64,000 nucleotides of DNA from Actinotalea subterranea (GTDB taxonomy: Bacteria > Actinomycetota > Actinomycetes > Actinomycetales > Cellulomonadaceae), in the NCBI RefSeq assembly GCF_008364845.1, contig NZ_VTTP01000001.1:581594-645593 (forward strand), given 5' to 3'. The notes below the pieces were generated by a model that made no database searches, was not told the origin of the DNA, and was given only the letters and a program-made list of their open reading frames with translations. The position numbers were made by a program, and so were the translations under genes. Positions 34,401 through 41,499 of this stretch are shown here, in pieces; the stretch's first letter is position 1, and each line of letters opens with the position of its first letter.

Positions 34401-34826
34401 CGCGGTGCCGGAGATCTGCACTGTCGTCGGGTAGCTGACGCCGAGGCCGTTGGTGAAGGCGTGGAGGGCGAGCGGGTGCGCCATGAGGTTCTCGGAGACC
34501 GCGTCGCAGTTGAACTTGCGCCACAGCAGCGACGTCCACCAGTCGTTGGTCGGGCTCGCGCCGGCCGGGAAGTTCGCGGTCGTGTGCGCCCGCGGGTTCG
34601 TCACCGGGGTGTTGTTGCACTCGGTCGGGACGCCGCCGCCGGGGGGCGTGCCCTCGGCATAGCTGCCGTCGCCGACCGGGACGGCCGCGGCCGCCTCGGG
34701 CGCCAGCACGGTGGCCTGGGTGAGCCCCACGGCGAGCGTCGCGGCGACGGTGAGGCCGGCGAGCAGCCTCCGGTCGAGCCGGGCTCGTGGTGCTCGGGAT
34801 CTCGAGATACCTACGTGCGCATGCAT
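31464..34826 (-). CDS. Secreted GH81 endo-beta-1,3-glucanase with two CBM6-like domains
   Basis: 1120 residues; ATG preceded by GGAG. The signal peptide ends near residue 50. Residues ~60-760 are a GH81 catalytic domain: 'DLNDHHFHYGYY', 'AGHDWAAGHG' and 'NNQESSSEGMNF' are the family's active-site segments, the last carrying the catalytic Glu. Then come a linker of about ten DPT tripeptides (32356-32450), a CBM6-like domain, a second Thr/Pro linker and a second CBM6-like domain nearly identical to the first. GH81 enzymes hydrolyse internal beta-1,3-glucan linkages in fungal or plant walls; the CBM6 modules should hold the enzyme on glucan. Next to a convergent LacI gene. Confidence 0.95.
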   Translation of the reverse strand: MHAHVGISRSRAPRARLDRRLLAGLTVAATLAVGLTQATVLAPEAAAAVPVGDGSYAEGTPPGGGVPTECNNTPVTNPRAHTTANFPAGASPTNDWWTSLLWRKFNCDAVSENLMAHPLALHAFTNGLGVSYPTTVQISGTATGVGEYHYPYSEDLRIGLAGLDADGKVDDYSDWTVSTLWQNGSTSLRTTFGHGLPFVYATRTGSADATLTTTGTPRVWSSSGGTLGFTANGHDYAAFAPTGASWSVSGTTVRSSLAGGSYFSVAVLPTTAQSTDAQRAAALAAYAPYAHNHVTGTTVSWAYDEASANMTATYAFETTARQGNGTGTVFALYPHQRDMLTGVTPSAYSYHSPRGPMSVVVGASQFRTQTEFNGVMPQLANTAFQAGSADAAQLAGYVNDVAGQDPFAGFGEDTYWTGKALGRAAQVANIADLTGNATARDRLVAAMRTRLTDWFTASPGETGRAFWYNQAWGTLIGYPASYGSDVDLNDHHFHYGYYVVGAATVAQHDPSWAQRYAGMVQTVVKDAANWDRGDSRFPFLRDFDIYAGHDWAAGHGAFGAGNNQESSSEGMNFASGLIQWGEATGDTQMRDLGIYLYTTQASAIENYWFDTDDEAFPAAFGHSTVGMVWGDGGAYSTWFSAEPEMIQGINLLPSTAGHLYLGYDPAYVRRNVAELERNNGGPATVWQDIIWEFEALADGPAALADFRSQAGSYTVEEGESRAHTFYWLASLAGLGHVDRSVTADTPLHAVFLKDGVRTYQAANMGQQAQTVTFSDGVRLTVPARSVASSTGGDPTDPTDPTDPTDPTDPTDPTDPTDPTDPTDPGAIPATSRIEAESFSAASGVFVEPTSDVDGGKNLGALANGDFVRFDDVDFGTTPKTTWLSRVASGAAGGVSGLVNVRLDSRTGPSIGSFAIGSTGGWQSWRSVPADIAATTGVHDVYVTFDSGQPADFVNLNWLTFGPSGSTTPTDPTPTDPSDPSTPAPVLATSTIQAEAYASASGVMKEATSDTGGGENLGALANGDWIAFEDVDFGSTPLTTFTGRVASGAAGGVSGLVNVRLDSRTGPSIGSFAIASTGGWQAWRSVPAAIAGTTGVHDVYVTFDSGQPADFVNLNWLTFSR
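31473..32006. repeat. Duplicated CBM6-coding segment with a 60-bp identical stretch
   Basis: The two CBM6-like domains are tandem duplicates at the DNA level. Bases 31473-31532 and 31947-32006 are identical over 60 positions, and similarity continues for about 250 bases. The identity of the 3' parts suggests recent duplication or gene conversion. Confidence 0.85.
32356..32450. repeat. 9-bp tandem repeat encoding a DPT linker
   Basis: Ten 9-base units of the type GGRTCSGTC run from 32356 to 32445 plus a partial unit; on the coding strand each encodes Asp-Pro-Thr. The array forms the flexible linker of the GH81 protein and can change length by slippage. Confidence 0.9.
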
Positions 34827-34935
34827 CCGCACTCCAAGGATTGAGGGGACCGACGGGTCGGTGCTGGTGGTGACGGCGCGAGGTGTCCGGGTGCCTCCTC
34901 CACGTCGAGGGGTGAGCGGCCTGGCTGTCACAGGC

Positions 34936-34957
34936 GCAGGTGACTCGTGTCACCTGC
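34936..34957. promoter_or_regulatory. Inverted repeat upstream of the GH81 gene
   Basis: GCAGGTGAC (34936-34944) and GTCACCTGC (34949-34957) are exact 9-base inverted arms around TCGT, about 110-130 bases upstream of the GH81 start. A second overlapping inverted pair, GTGACTCG/CGAGTCAC, extends to about 34965. Candidate operator; the remaining part of 34827-35043 shows nothing recognisable. Confidence 0.45.
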
Positions 34958-35043
34958 CGAGTCACACCTTGGCGCGTGAGGCGTGCCGCGTCAAGGCCGG
35001 GGCCGTCGAGCCCGCGGCCCCGGCGTTCCTCGCTCGGGCGCCG

Positions 35044-35709
35044 TCAGGCCTCGTGCGCGTGGACGGCGATGAGCGCAGCCTCGACACGGTTGCGCGCCGC
35101 GGTGCGACGCAGGATCGAGGAGACGTGCGTCTTCACGGTGCCCTGGGCGAGGAAGAGGTCGGCCGCGATCTCGGCGTTCGAGAGCCCCCGCCCGACCAGC
35201 CGCAGGATGTCCTGCTCCCGCGGGCTGAGCGAGGCGAAGGCCTGCTTCGCGTCGAGGGTGCGCGAGGTGCTGGCGCCGAGGTGCCGGGGCAGGATGCGTC
35301 GCGCGATCGCCGGGGAGAAGAATGCGCCGCCACCGACGACCGCGCGGACGCCGAAGATGAGCTCACGCGGGTCACCGGACTTCAGGACGAATCCGTCGGC
35401 GTCGACGTCGAGCGCCTCGGCGACGTACGCGTCCTCGCCGAAGGTCGTGAGGAACAGGCACGGTGTCTCGCACCGCTCGCTGCGCAGCGTCCGGAGCACG
35501 TCCAGCCCGGACATGCCGGGCATGCGGATGTCGAGGACGAGCGCGTCGAGCCGGGTCGTGCGGGCGATCGTGAGGGCGTCCGCACCGTTGCCCGCCTCGG
35601 CGGCGACCTCGATGTCCGGGTCCGCACCGAGGATGGCGGCGATCCCGGCGCGCACCAGGGCCTCGTCGTCCGCGATCAGGACCCTGATCGTCGAGACCGC
35701 CGCCGTCAC
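35044..35709 (-). CDS. NarL/FixJ-family response regulator
   Basis: 221 residues from GTG 35709, overlapping the kinase stop by four bases (GTGA). Receiver domain residues ~8-125 with acidic pair Asp14-Asp15, phospho-acceptor Asp60 (LVLDIRMPG) and Lys in 'FVLKSGDP'; LuxR-type HTH at ~155-215 ('LSPREQDILRLVGRGLSNAEIA', 'GTVKTHVSSILRR'). It forms a two-component system with the upstream histidine kinase. Target genes are not evident; the nearest downstream gene on that strand is the GH81 glucanase, separated by about 215 bases that include an inverted repeat. Confidence 0.95.
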   Translation of the reverse strand: MTAAVSTIRVLIADDEALVRAGIAAILGADPDIEVAAEAGNGADALTIARTTRLDALVLDIRMPGMSGLDVLRTLRSERCETPCLFLTTFGEDAYVAEALDVDADGFVLKSGDPRELIFGVRAVVGGGAFFSPAIARRILPRHLGASTSRTLDAKQAFASLSPREQDILRLVGRGLSNAEIAADLFLAQGTVKTHVSSILRRTAARNRVEAALIAVHAHEA

Positions 35710-36947
35710 CACGGCCCCTTCGTCGAGAGCTCGACGACGGCGAGGGCCACGACGATGACGAGGGCGGCGCCCGCAAGCACGAGCGCGCCCTTGCGGTGCG
35801 CCGCCGTCGCGATCGCGAACGCCGCGGGCGTCTCGCGCGAGGCCTCCAGGCACGACGCGGCCACGCGCTCACGACCGTTCACCGGGACCCGCGCGGCGAG
35901 GACGAACTCCCCCGCGGTGGTGTGCCAGGAGAGCTGCCCGCCGGCCACCCGCAGGCTCCATCCGAGCGCGGCGAGGCCCGTGCCACCCGCACGGCCGGGC
36001 GCCCCGGTGCGCTCGCCGTCGCGCGGCGTCGGGTTCCGGACGACGACGTGCAGGGCATCCGCCGCCTCGACGAGCTCGACCCGGACGTCCGCGCCCGGGG
36101 CGTGCTTCGCCGCGTTGGTCAGCGCCTCCTGCAGGACGCGCGGAAGGAGCTCACCGTCGAGCCCACGGCCCGGGGCCGCCCCTTCATGGCCGGTGACCCG
36201 CACCCGCATCCCGGAACGTCGCGCGCGGGCGACGACCTCCGCCGGGTCGAGGGCCGGCGGCTGTCGGTCTCGGGCCGGCAACGCCCCGTCGGGGGTCGAC
36301 GCCCGGTCGTCGGCGCCTGCGCGCAGCGCCGCGACCGAGGCGCCGAGCCGTTCGACGGCGGCCGCGAGCTCCTCCCGCGCCCGGGTGATCCGCGCGTGGA
36401 CGTCCGGCGCGAGGTCGCGCCGCACCTCGAGCGCCCCGAGGTTCAGCGCGACGAGGCTCAGGGCGTGGCCGAGGTCGTCGTGCAGGCCCTCCGCGAGCAC
36501 CAGCCTCTCCGTGGCCCGCTCGTTGTCCGCGACGACCTCGTCCCTGAGCCTGCTCTGCGCGGCCAGGTCACGTGCGTCCCGCTGGATCTGCCGACGCTGG
36601 TACCAGGCGACCGCGACCAGCCAGGGAACCCCGGCCCGCATGAGCGCGAACGGGAGCTCGCCGGTCGGCGCCTCATGCCCGGTCACGGTCGCGGCCAGGG
36701 GCATGCCGACATGGATCGCGAGCATCGCCGCACCCACGAGCGCGCCCCGGAGCAGGCCGCGCCGACCCCAGCCGACGCCCAGGGCTAGTACGAGGATCGC
36801 GCCGGGGACGCCGACGCCCGGCCGCGGGAGCATCGCGAGCACAGCCAGGGCGAGCGAGGCGACGCCGTCGCCGACGGCGCGCAGCCCGCGCCGCTCCGGC
36901 GGCCCCGGAGGCGCCTCGTCCGCCTCGGACAGCCGCACGCCGCTCAT
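35706..36947 (-). CDS. DesK/NarX-type sensor histidine kinase with an extra C-terminal helix
   Basis: 413 residues from ATG 36947 (weak ribosome site). Three to four membrane segments (residues ~27-115), a short coiled linker, then HisKA_3 with phospho-acceptor His156 in GLHDDLGH and an HATPase_c domain (N-box 'LLPRVLQEALTNAAKHA', late 'GGTGLAALGWSLRVAGGQ'). After the ATPase domain there is an unusual hydrophobic segment near residues 387-407 (GALVLAGAALVIVVALAVV) that would re-anchor the C-terminus in the membrane. It senses an unknown signal and phosphorylates the response regulator encoded next. The gene is divergent from the PAP2 phosphatase gene. Confidence 0.9.
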   Translation of the reverse strand: MSGVRLSEADEAPPGPPERRGLRAVGDGVASLALAVLAMLPRPGVGVPGAILVLALGVGWGRRGLLRGALVGAAMLAIHVGMPLAATVTGHEAPTGELPFALMRAGVPWLVAVAWYQRRQIQRDARDLAAQSRLRDEVVADNERATERLVLAEGLHDDLGHALSLVALNLGALEVRRDLAPDVHARITRAREELAAAVERLGASVAALRAGADDRASTPDGALPARDRQPPALDPAEVVARARRSGMRVRVTGHEGAAPGRGLDGELLPRVLQEALTNAAKHAPGADVRVELVEAADALHVVVRNPTPRDGERTGAPGRAGGTGLAALGWSLRVAGGQLSWHTTAGEFVLAARVPVNGRERVAASCLEASRETPAAFAIATAAHRKGALVLAGAALVIVVALAVVELSTKGPW

Positions 36948-37089
36948 GCCCCGACTGTGGCGTCCCTCGACCCGGTGGCACATCCGACCAGGGGCCCACG
37001 CCCGGTCGTCCTCACTCTGCCCAGAGAGGTAGGTGCTGCTGACCGCAGCGGGAGGTGCCGGACGGCCCGCCGGGGCGAGCGTGGAGGCC

Positions 37090-37791
37090 ATGAGCACCCT
37101 CACCCACCCGTCCCGCGTGGACACCACCCGGCGGCACTCCCGCGTCGCCGTCATCGTCGGCTCGGCCCTCACCGTCATCGCGGCGGCCGGCGTCCCCATC
37201 CGGGAGCCGCTCTTCCTCGCGGTCGCGGGTGCGGCCGAGGGGTCAGCACTCGCCCCGGCCGTGTCGCTCGTCGCGAAGGCCGGCCTGCTCGTCCTCGTGG
37301 CGATGACCGCGTCGATCGCGGCCTGGAGCATCCGTGGCGATCGGGGCGCCTTCCGAACCCTCCTCGTCGCGGGCGTCGGCGTGGTCGCCGCCTACACGCT
37401 GAGCGAGGGCATCAAGCTCCTCGTCACCGAGGAGCGTCCGTGCCGCGGCCTCGACATCGCCACGCTCCTGGCGTGCCCGGAGAGCGGCGACTGGTCGTGG
37501 CCCTCGAACCACGCCACGCTGGCTGCGGCCTTCGCGACGGCGTGCGCCCTCGCGCTGCCACGATCCCTCTGGCTCGGAGCCCCTGCGGCGCTCCTGGTCG
37601 CGTCCTCCCGCGTCGGCGCTGGGGTGCACTACGTCCACGACGTCGTCGCGGGTCTCGCGCTCGGGACCCTGACCGTCGCCGTCGCGGTCCTCGCCGCGAG
37701 CGCCGTCCTGCACCGGAGGGCCGGTGCCGCGACGGCTGCCGGCTCGACGCCCGGCGACGCGTCGACCTCCTCGCGGCACGGTGCACCGTGA
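37090..37791 (+). CDS. PAP2-family membrane phosphatase
   Basis: 233 residues from ATG 37090 (GGAGG upstream). All three PAP2 motifs are visible: KLLVTEERPCR (C1), WPSNHA (C2, with Asn instead of the usual Gly) and SRVGAGVHYVHDVVAG (C3, with the nucleophile His and the Asp). About five membrane helices, with the catalytic motifs facing outwards. Such enzymes dephosphorylate lipid phosphates, for example undecaprenyl pyrophosphate or phosphatidic acid. Cysteines near the active loop (RPCRG, LLACPES) may form a disulfide. Single gene, no visible operon partner. Confidence 0.9.
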   Translation: MSTLTHPSRVDTTRRHSRVAVIVGSALTVIAAAGVPIREPLFLAVAGAAEGSALAPAVSLVAKAGLLVLVAMTASIAAWSIRGDRGAFRTLLVAGVGVVAAYTLSEGIKLLVTEERPCRGLDIATLLACPESGDWSWPSNHATLAAAFATACALALPRSLWLGAPAALLVASSRVGAGVHYVHDVVAGLALGTLTVAVAVLAASAVLHRRAGAATAAGSTPGDASTSSRHGAP

Positions 37792-37835
37792 CGCCGGTCA
37801 GCACGCGGGCGACGACGTCCAGGCGCAACGACAGA

Positions 37836-37865
37836 GCGGTACGCGACGCGCCCCGCCGACTCAGT
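37836..37865. repeat. 30-bp dispersed repeat, copy 1 (at a gene's 3' end)
   Basis: Bases 37836-37865 match 40233-40262 at 28 of 30 positions. Both copies begin at the stop codon of a minus-strand gene (stops at 37863-37861 and 40260-40258) and extend downstream, so they share 3'-untranslated sequence. Candidate terminator or RNA-processing element. Confidence 0.7.
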
Positions 37866-38163
37866 CGCCGATGACGTCCGGGCCCTGCGTGTCCGGCCGC
37901 GGCTGCTGCGGGGCGGGTGCCTGCGGGGCGGGCGTCTGGGGGCCCGGTGCCGGCGGGCCGCCCGGCACGCCAGCCTGGGGAGCCGCCGTCGGCCAGCCCG
38001 GCTGCTGCGGCGCGAGGACCCTGCCCTCGGCCTGCCGAGCGTCCACGATGCCGTCCCTGACCGCGCGCCGCACCACCCAGTACAGGGCGAAGGCGCCGAC
38101 CGCGACCAGCACGAGGGGGACGAAGAGGGTCAGCATCCACATGACGTCGTACGTCGCAGGCAT
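37861..38163 (-). CDS. Single-helix membrane protein with a Pro/Gln-rich tail
   Basis: 100 residues if ATG 38163 is used (GGGGG five bases upstream); the adjacent ATG 38166 or GTG 38169 are alternatives. One membrane helix near residues 8-30, a charged amphipathic stretch (RRAVRDGIVDARQAEG) and a disordered Pro/Gln/Ala tail with three PQ-type repeats. No enzymatic motif. Function unknown; perhaps a small envelope or scaffold protein. Its stop codon is inside the 30-bp dispersed repeat. Confidence 0.6.
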   Translation of the reverse strand: MPATYDVMWMLTLFVPLVLVAVGAFALYWVVRRAVRDGIVDARQAEGRVLAPQQPGWPTAAPQAGVPGGPPAPGPQTPAPQAPAPQQPRPDTQGPDVIGD

Positions 38164-38236
38164 CATCACCCCCGGACCGTAGCGCGGCGCCAGACGCCGA
38201 ACCAGAGCCGCACGAGCGTTCCGGTGAGGTCGCCGT

Positions 38237-38578
38237 TCAGCCCCGGAGCACCTTCTCCATGGCCTTCCCCCGCGCGAGCTCGTCGACGAGCTTGTCGAGG
38301 TAGCGGATCTTCTGCATCAGGGGGTCGGCGACCTCCTCGACCCGCACCCCGCAGACGACGCCCGTGATCAGGGCGGCATCCGGGTTGAGCCGGGCGTCTG
38401 CGAAGAAGTCCTCGAACGTCGTGCCCGCCGCGAGGTGGGCCGCCAGTGCGGTCTCGTCGAAGCCCGTGAGCCACTCGATGACCTGGTCGAGCTCCGCCTT
38501 CGTGCGGCCCTTGCGCTCGACCTTCGTCACGTAGAGGGGGTAGACCGAGCTGAAGGCGGTGGCGAAGATCCGGCTCAT
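38237..38578 (-). CDS. DUF2200 family protein
   Basis: 113 residues, cytoplasmic, no membrane segment. The full length matches small proteins of the DUF2200 family, recognisable from '[26 protein letters not shown]' (split here as [15 protein letters not shown] and [12 protein letters not shown]) and '[17 protein letters not shown]'. The family has no established role. A ribosome site is not clear (CTGGCGG). Divergent from the GNAT gene with 54 bases between starts. Confidence 0.82.
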   Translation of the reverse strand: MSRIFATAFSSVYPLYVTKVERKGRTKAELDQVIEWLTGFDETALAAHLAAGTTFEDFFADARLNPDAALITGVVCGVRVEEVADPLMQKIRYLDKLVDELARGKAMEKVLRG

Positions 38579-38632
38579 GCCGCCAGGGTAGGACTCGACC
38601 GGTCACCGAGCCGGCACGGCAGGGAGGGGCAC

Positions 38633-39100
38633 GTGGACGCCGTCGACGTCGTCGCCGCCACGAGGGAGCACGCCGCAGTGCTGGGCCGGCTCCTGCTCGA
38701 CTTCAACCGGGAGTTCGACACCGAGTCACCGGATGCCGACGCCCTGGGCCGCGGGTTCGCGCGCCTGCTCGGCCGGGAGGACGTGATCGTCCTGCTCACG
38801 GGCCCGGCGGACGACCCGACGGGCTTCGCGTTCCTCACGCTGCGACCGACGCCGTACCACGACGGCCCGCTCGCCCAGCTCGAGGAGCTCTACGTGCGCC
38901 CGCACCTGCGGGACCGGGGGCTCGGCACGGCGCTGCTGCTCGCGGCCGTCGACGCGGTCCGGGCCCGCGGCAGCGCCGAGATGCACATCGGGGTCGACGA
39001 GGTCGACGTCGACACGCGCCGGTTCTACGAGCGCCACGGGTTCACGAACGTCGAGCCGGGTCAGGACTACCGCATGCTGCTGTACCTGCGGGGGCTGTGA
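38633..39100 (+). CDS. GNAT-family N-acetyltransferase
   Basis: 155 residues from GTG 38633 preceded by GGGAGG. The acetyl-CoA-binding motif A is visible as 'LEELYVRPHLRDRGLGTALL' (around residues 83-102: V-x-P-x-x-R-x-x-G-x-G), followed by 'RRFYERHGFTNVE' (motif B). Typical single-domain GNAT length. The substrate cannot be told. Single gene; it converges on ridA with a short 6-bp-stem hairpin in between (39139-39158). Confidence 0.9.
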   Translation: MDAVDVVAATREHAAVLGRLLLDFNREFDTESPDADALGRGFARLLGREDVIVLLTGPADDPTGFAFLTLRPTPYHDGPLAQLEELYVRPHLRDRGLGTALLLAAVDAVRARGSAEMHIGVDEVDVDTRRFYERHGFTNVEPGQDYRMLLYLRGL

Positions 39101-39162
39101 GCCCGCGCCTCGAGGCGTGCCGGGACACACCCCCACCGGGACGCTGAGCTGCGCGTCCGTCG

Positions 39163-39564
39163 TCAGCGCAGCACGGCCGCCACGGCGTCGATCTCGAGGA
39201 CCGCCCCGGGCGGGCCCACGTCGAGCACGGTGACCACGGTGATGACCGGCGGGGCGGCGTCGTGCGGCCAGAACTCGGCGAAGGCCGCGACGGCCTCCTG
39301 CACGTCCGCGCCGTCGGTGTGGAAGATCGTCCACTTCACGACGTCGGCGACCTGGGCGCCGGCCGCCTCGAGGCACGTGCGGAGGTTGGCGAGCGCCTGA
39401 CGGAACTGCTCCGCCGTGCCGGGCCCGACCACGGCGCCGTCGGGCCCCACCCCGTTCATGCCGCCGACGTAGACGGTGTCGGCGCCGGCGGGCACCCGCA
39501 CCGTCCAGGTGAAGGCGGGGCTCGAGTGCAGGCTCGGCGGGTTGATGTGCGTGATGGATGTCAT
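39163..39564 (-). CDS. ridA: RidA/YjgF-family deaminase-like protein
   Basis: 133 residues. Trimeric RidA fold features: 'GMNGVGPDGAVVGPGT', 'ANLRTCLEAAGAQVADVVKW' and 'PPVITVVTVLDVGPPGAVLEIDAVA' match the family; the Arg and Glu of canonical RidA near the end (RVEIDA type) are replaced by 'VLEIDAVA', with Glu kept. Canonical members hydrolyse reactive enamine/imine intermediates; non-Arg subfamilies have other or unknown roles. It is divergent from a CGNR regulator across an inverted repeat, so it may be the regulator's target. Confidence 0.88.
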   Translation of the reverse strand: MTSITHINPPSLHSSPAFTWTVRVPAGADTVYVGGMNGVGPDGAVVGPGTAEQFRQALANLRTCLEAAGAQVADVVKWTIFHTDGADVQEAVAAFAEFWPHDAAPPVITVVTVLDVGPPGAVLEIDAVAAVLR

Positions 39565-39572
39565 GCGACGAG

Positions 39573-39597
39573 ATGTAACCAGTTAAGGTGGTTACAT
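39573..39597. promoter_or_regulatory. Operator-like inverted repeat between ridA and a CGNR gene
   Basis: ATGTAACCA (39573-39581) and TGGTTACAT (39589-39597) are perfect 9-base arms around GTTAAGG. TAAGGT (39584-39589) in the centre fits a -10 box and lies six bases before the ATG at 39596, suggesting a leaderless CGNR transcript. The arrangement fits autoregulation of the divergent pair by the CGNR protein. Confidence 0.6.
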
Positions 39598-40171
39598 GCA
39601 ACAGAGCTCCGAGCCGGACCTGCGCCGCCGCTTCCGGACGGGCCGCCCCTGCCTCGACCTGGCACACACGGGCGGCGAGGACGAGCTCGCGCGGTGGGAG
39701 ATCGTGCACGGCCCGGACGACGTCGGCCGTCTGCTCGCCCGCCTCCTCGACATCCCGGCGCCGCCCGCGGACGAGCGCGACCTCGCGGCTCTGCGCGTGC
39801 TGCGCGGCGCGGTGACCCGCATCGCGTACGGCCTCGCCGAGGGCACGCCGCCGGTCACGGTCGAGCGCCCGCGGCCGGGCGACGTCGCGGCGATCAACGC
39901 AGCGGCAGCCCTCCCGCCCCTCACGCCCGCGCTGCTGCCCGACGGCGTAGCCACCGTCGTCGCGCCGACCGCGACCGCGGCCCTGTCCACGCTCGCGCGC
40001 GACGCCATCGACCTCTTCGGCAGCCCCCTGGCGCAGCGCATCCGTGTGTGCGCGGCCGAGAACTGCGGGCTCCTGCTGGTCGACACCAGCCGGGCGAACC
40101 AACGGCGCTGGTGCTCGATGGAGGTCTGCGGCAACCGCGCCAAGGTCAGGGCGCACCGCGCGGACGCCTAG
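39596..40171 (+). CDS. CGNR zinc-finger transcriptional regulator (ABATE domain)
   Basis: 191 residues. N-terminal ABATE (putative stress-responsive) domain with 'RTGRPCLDLAHTGGEDELARW' beginning near residue 14, and C-terminal CGNR zinc finger: 'RIRVCAAENCGLLLVDTSRANQRRWCSMEVCGNRAKVRAHR' contains the four Cys (CAAENC and CSMEVC) and the CGNR signature. No Shine-Dalgarno is present upstream of the ATG. Members are probable repressors of neighbouring genes, here ridA, through the inverted repeat in the shared promoter. Confidence 0.9.
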   Translation: MQQSSEPDLRRRFRTGRPCLDLAHTGGEDELARWEIVHGPDDVGRLLARLLDIPAPPADERDLAALRVLRGAVTRIAYGLAEGTPPVTVERPRPGDVAAINAAAALPPLTPALLPDGVATVVAPTATAALSTLARDAIDLFGSPLAQRIRVCAAENCGLLLVDTSRANQRRWCSMEVCGNRAKVRAHRADA

Positions 40172-40232
40172 CTGTACCAGCCAGGAGCGACGGGGCGGGT
40201 CTCGGCGCTGCGATCGCGGGGCCGCGACCACT

Positions 40233-40262
40233 GCGGCACGCGACGCGCCCCGCCGGCTCAGT
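40233..40262. repeat. 30-bp dispersed repeat, copy 2
   Basis: Second copy of the element at 37836-37865 (28 of 30 identical), lying at the stop codon of the FAD monooxygenase gene. The preceding bases (from about 40185) contain a partly inverse copy of the same sequence, so a weak hairpin could form between the convergent genes. Confidence 0.7.
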
Positions 40263-41499
40263 ACCGGTAGACCGTCTCCGCCCGGTGCACGCCGCGGGGA
40301 CCGTACGGCGCCTTCTCGAGCCACGCCGACGCCTCGGCGTCCTGCGGCGCACGGGCGGCGGCGGCACGTACGGCCGCCGCCGTCTCGGGCCCCGGGCGCA
40401 GGTGCGCCAGGGCCTCGCCCGCGGCGTCGCGGTTGAACAGCGCGGCCGACCTGCGCGCGAGGGCGAACGCCTCCACGGGTGTGCGCGCGGCGGCGCGGTT
40501 GGTCGCCCGGAGCGCCGCCGCGATCGCGACGGCCGCGGCCTCAGCGTCGGGCACCCCCGAGTTCAGCCCCCGCGCCCCGAACGGCGCGAACAGGTGCGCC
40601 GCCTCGCCCACCAGCAGTACGCGCCGGCTCGGGTCCGCGAAGTCGTGCGCCACGAGCTGGAGGAACTGGTACGTCGACACCCAGGACGTGCGGTCCGCGT
40701 AGCCGGGTGGGAGCACCGCGTCCAGCCACGCACGCACGCCGTCCGGCGAGGCGAGCCCCTCCGGGTCGTCGCCGTCCACGAGCTGGAGGTCCACGCGGTA
40801 CCCGCCCGCGAAGGGGACCACGAGGACGTTGCGCCCGTCGACCGCGGGGTGCGCGTAGTGGAAGTGCCGCTCGCGGGGCAGCGTGGGCTGCTCGATCTCG
40901 TCGACGTCGACGACGACGTACCAGCCGTCGTCCTTGCCACCCTCCATCCGGGCCCCGACCTGCTTGCGCACGACCGAGCGGGAGCCGTCGGCCCCGACGA
41001 CGTACTCGGCCGTCCACCGCCGCCCGGACGACGTCGTGAGCGTCACGCCGGCGTCGTCCGCGCTCACGCCGGCGATCTCCTGGTCCCACACGAGCTCGAC
41101 GCCGGCGACCACGGCGCGCGCCTGGAGGTACGCCTCGATGCGGACCTGCGGCAGGCTCGTGAAGTGCGGGTACACGCCCTCGGGCGGCGACGGGTACGTC
41201 TTCGCGTACACCTCGCGGCCCTCGTAGAAGGTGCGCTGGGTGTTCCAGTACACCCCGTGGCGGGAGAGCTCCGCACCGAGCCCGGGGCTGATCCGGTCGA
41301 GGATCTGCAGCGTCTGGCTGTGCGTGAAGATGGCCCGGCTGCCGGGCCGTTGCCGGCCCTCGGGCCCGGCCTCGAGCACGGTCACCGGGACGCCGTAGGC
41401 ACGCAGCGCGAGGGCGGCCGTGAGGCCGACCGGCCCCGCCCCGACCACGATCACCCCGCGGGCCGTGCCGTCCGGGCTCTGTGCGCTCACGCTGGACAT
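40258..41499 (-). CDS. FAD-dependent aromatic monooxygenase (PHBH superfamily)
   Basis: 413 residues, ATG with GAGAGGAGA upstream. Class A flavoprotein hydroxylase: FAD Rossmann motif GAGPVG (residues 20-25), the DG motif 'YVVGADGSRSVVRK', and 'LLVGEAAHLFAPFGARGLNSG' (~300-320) which replaces the usual GDAAH by GEAAH. These enzymes hydroxylate phenolic acids with NAD(P)H and O2. As gentisate-cleaving genes are encoded nearby, hydroxylation of 3-hydroxybenzoate or a salicylate-type compound to gentisate is the most attractive role, but other substrates are possible. Last gene of a three-gene operon; it overlaps the acyl-CoA synthetase gene by 13 bases. Confidence 0.88.
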   Translation of the reverse strand: MSSVSAQSPDGTARGVIVVGAGPVGLTAALALRAYGVPVTVLEAGPEGRQRPGSRAIFTHSQTLQILDRISPGLGAELSRHGVYWNTQRTFYEGREVYAKTYPSPPEGVYPHFTSLPQVRIEAYLQARAVVAGVELVWDQEIAGVSADDAGVTLTTSSGRRWTAEYVVGADGSRSVVRKQVGARMEGGKDDGWYVVVDVDEIEQPTLPRERHFHYAHPAVDGRNVLVVPFAGGYRVDLQLVDGDDPEGLASPDGVRAWLDAVLPPGYADRTSWVSTYQFLQLVAHDFADPSRRVLLVGEAAHLFAPFGARGLNSGVPDAEAAAVAIAAALRATNRAAARTPVEAFALARRSAALFNRDAAGEALAHLRPGPETAAAVRAAAARAPQDAEASAWLEKAPYGPRGVHRAETVYRY

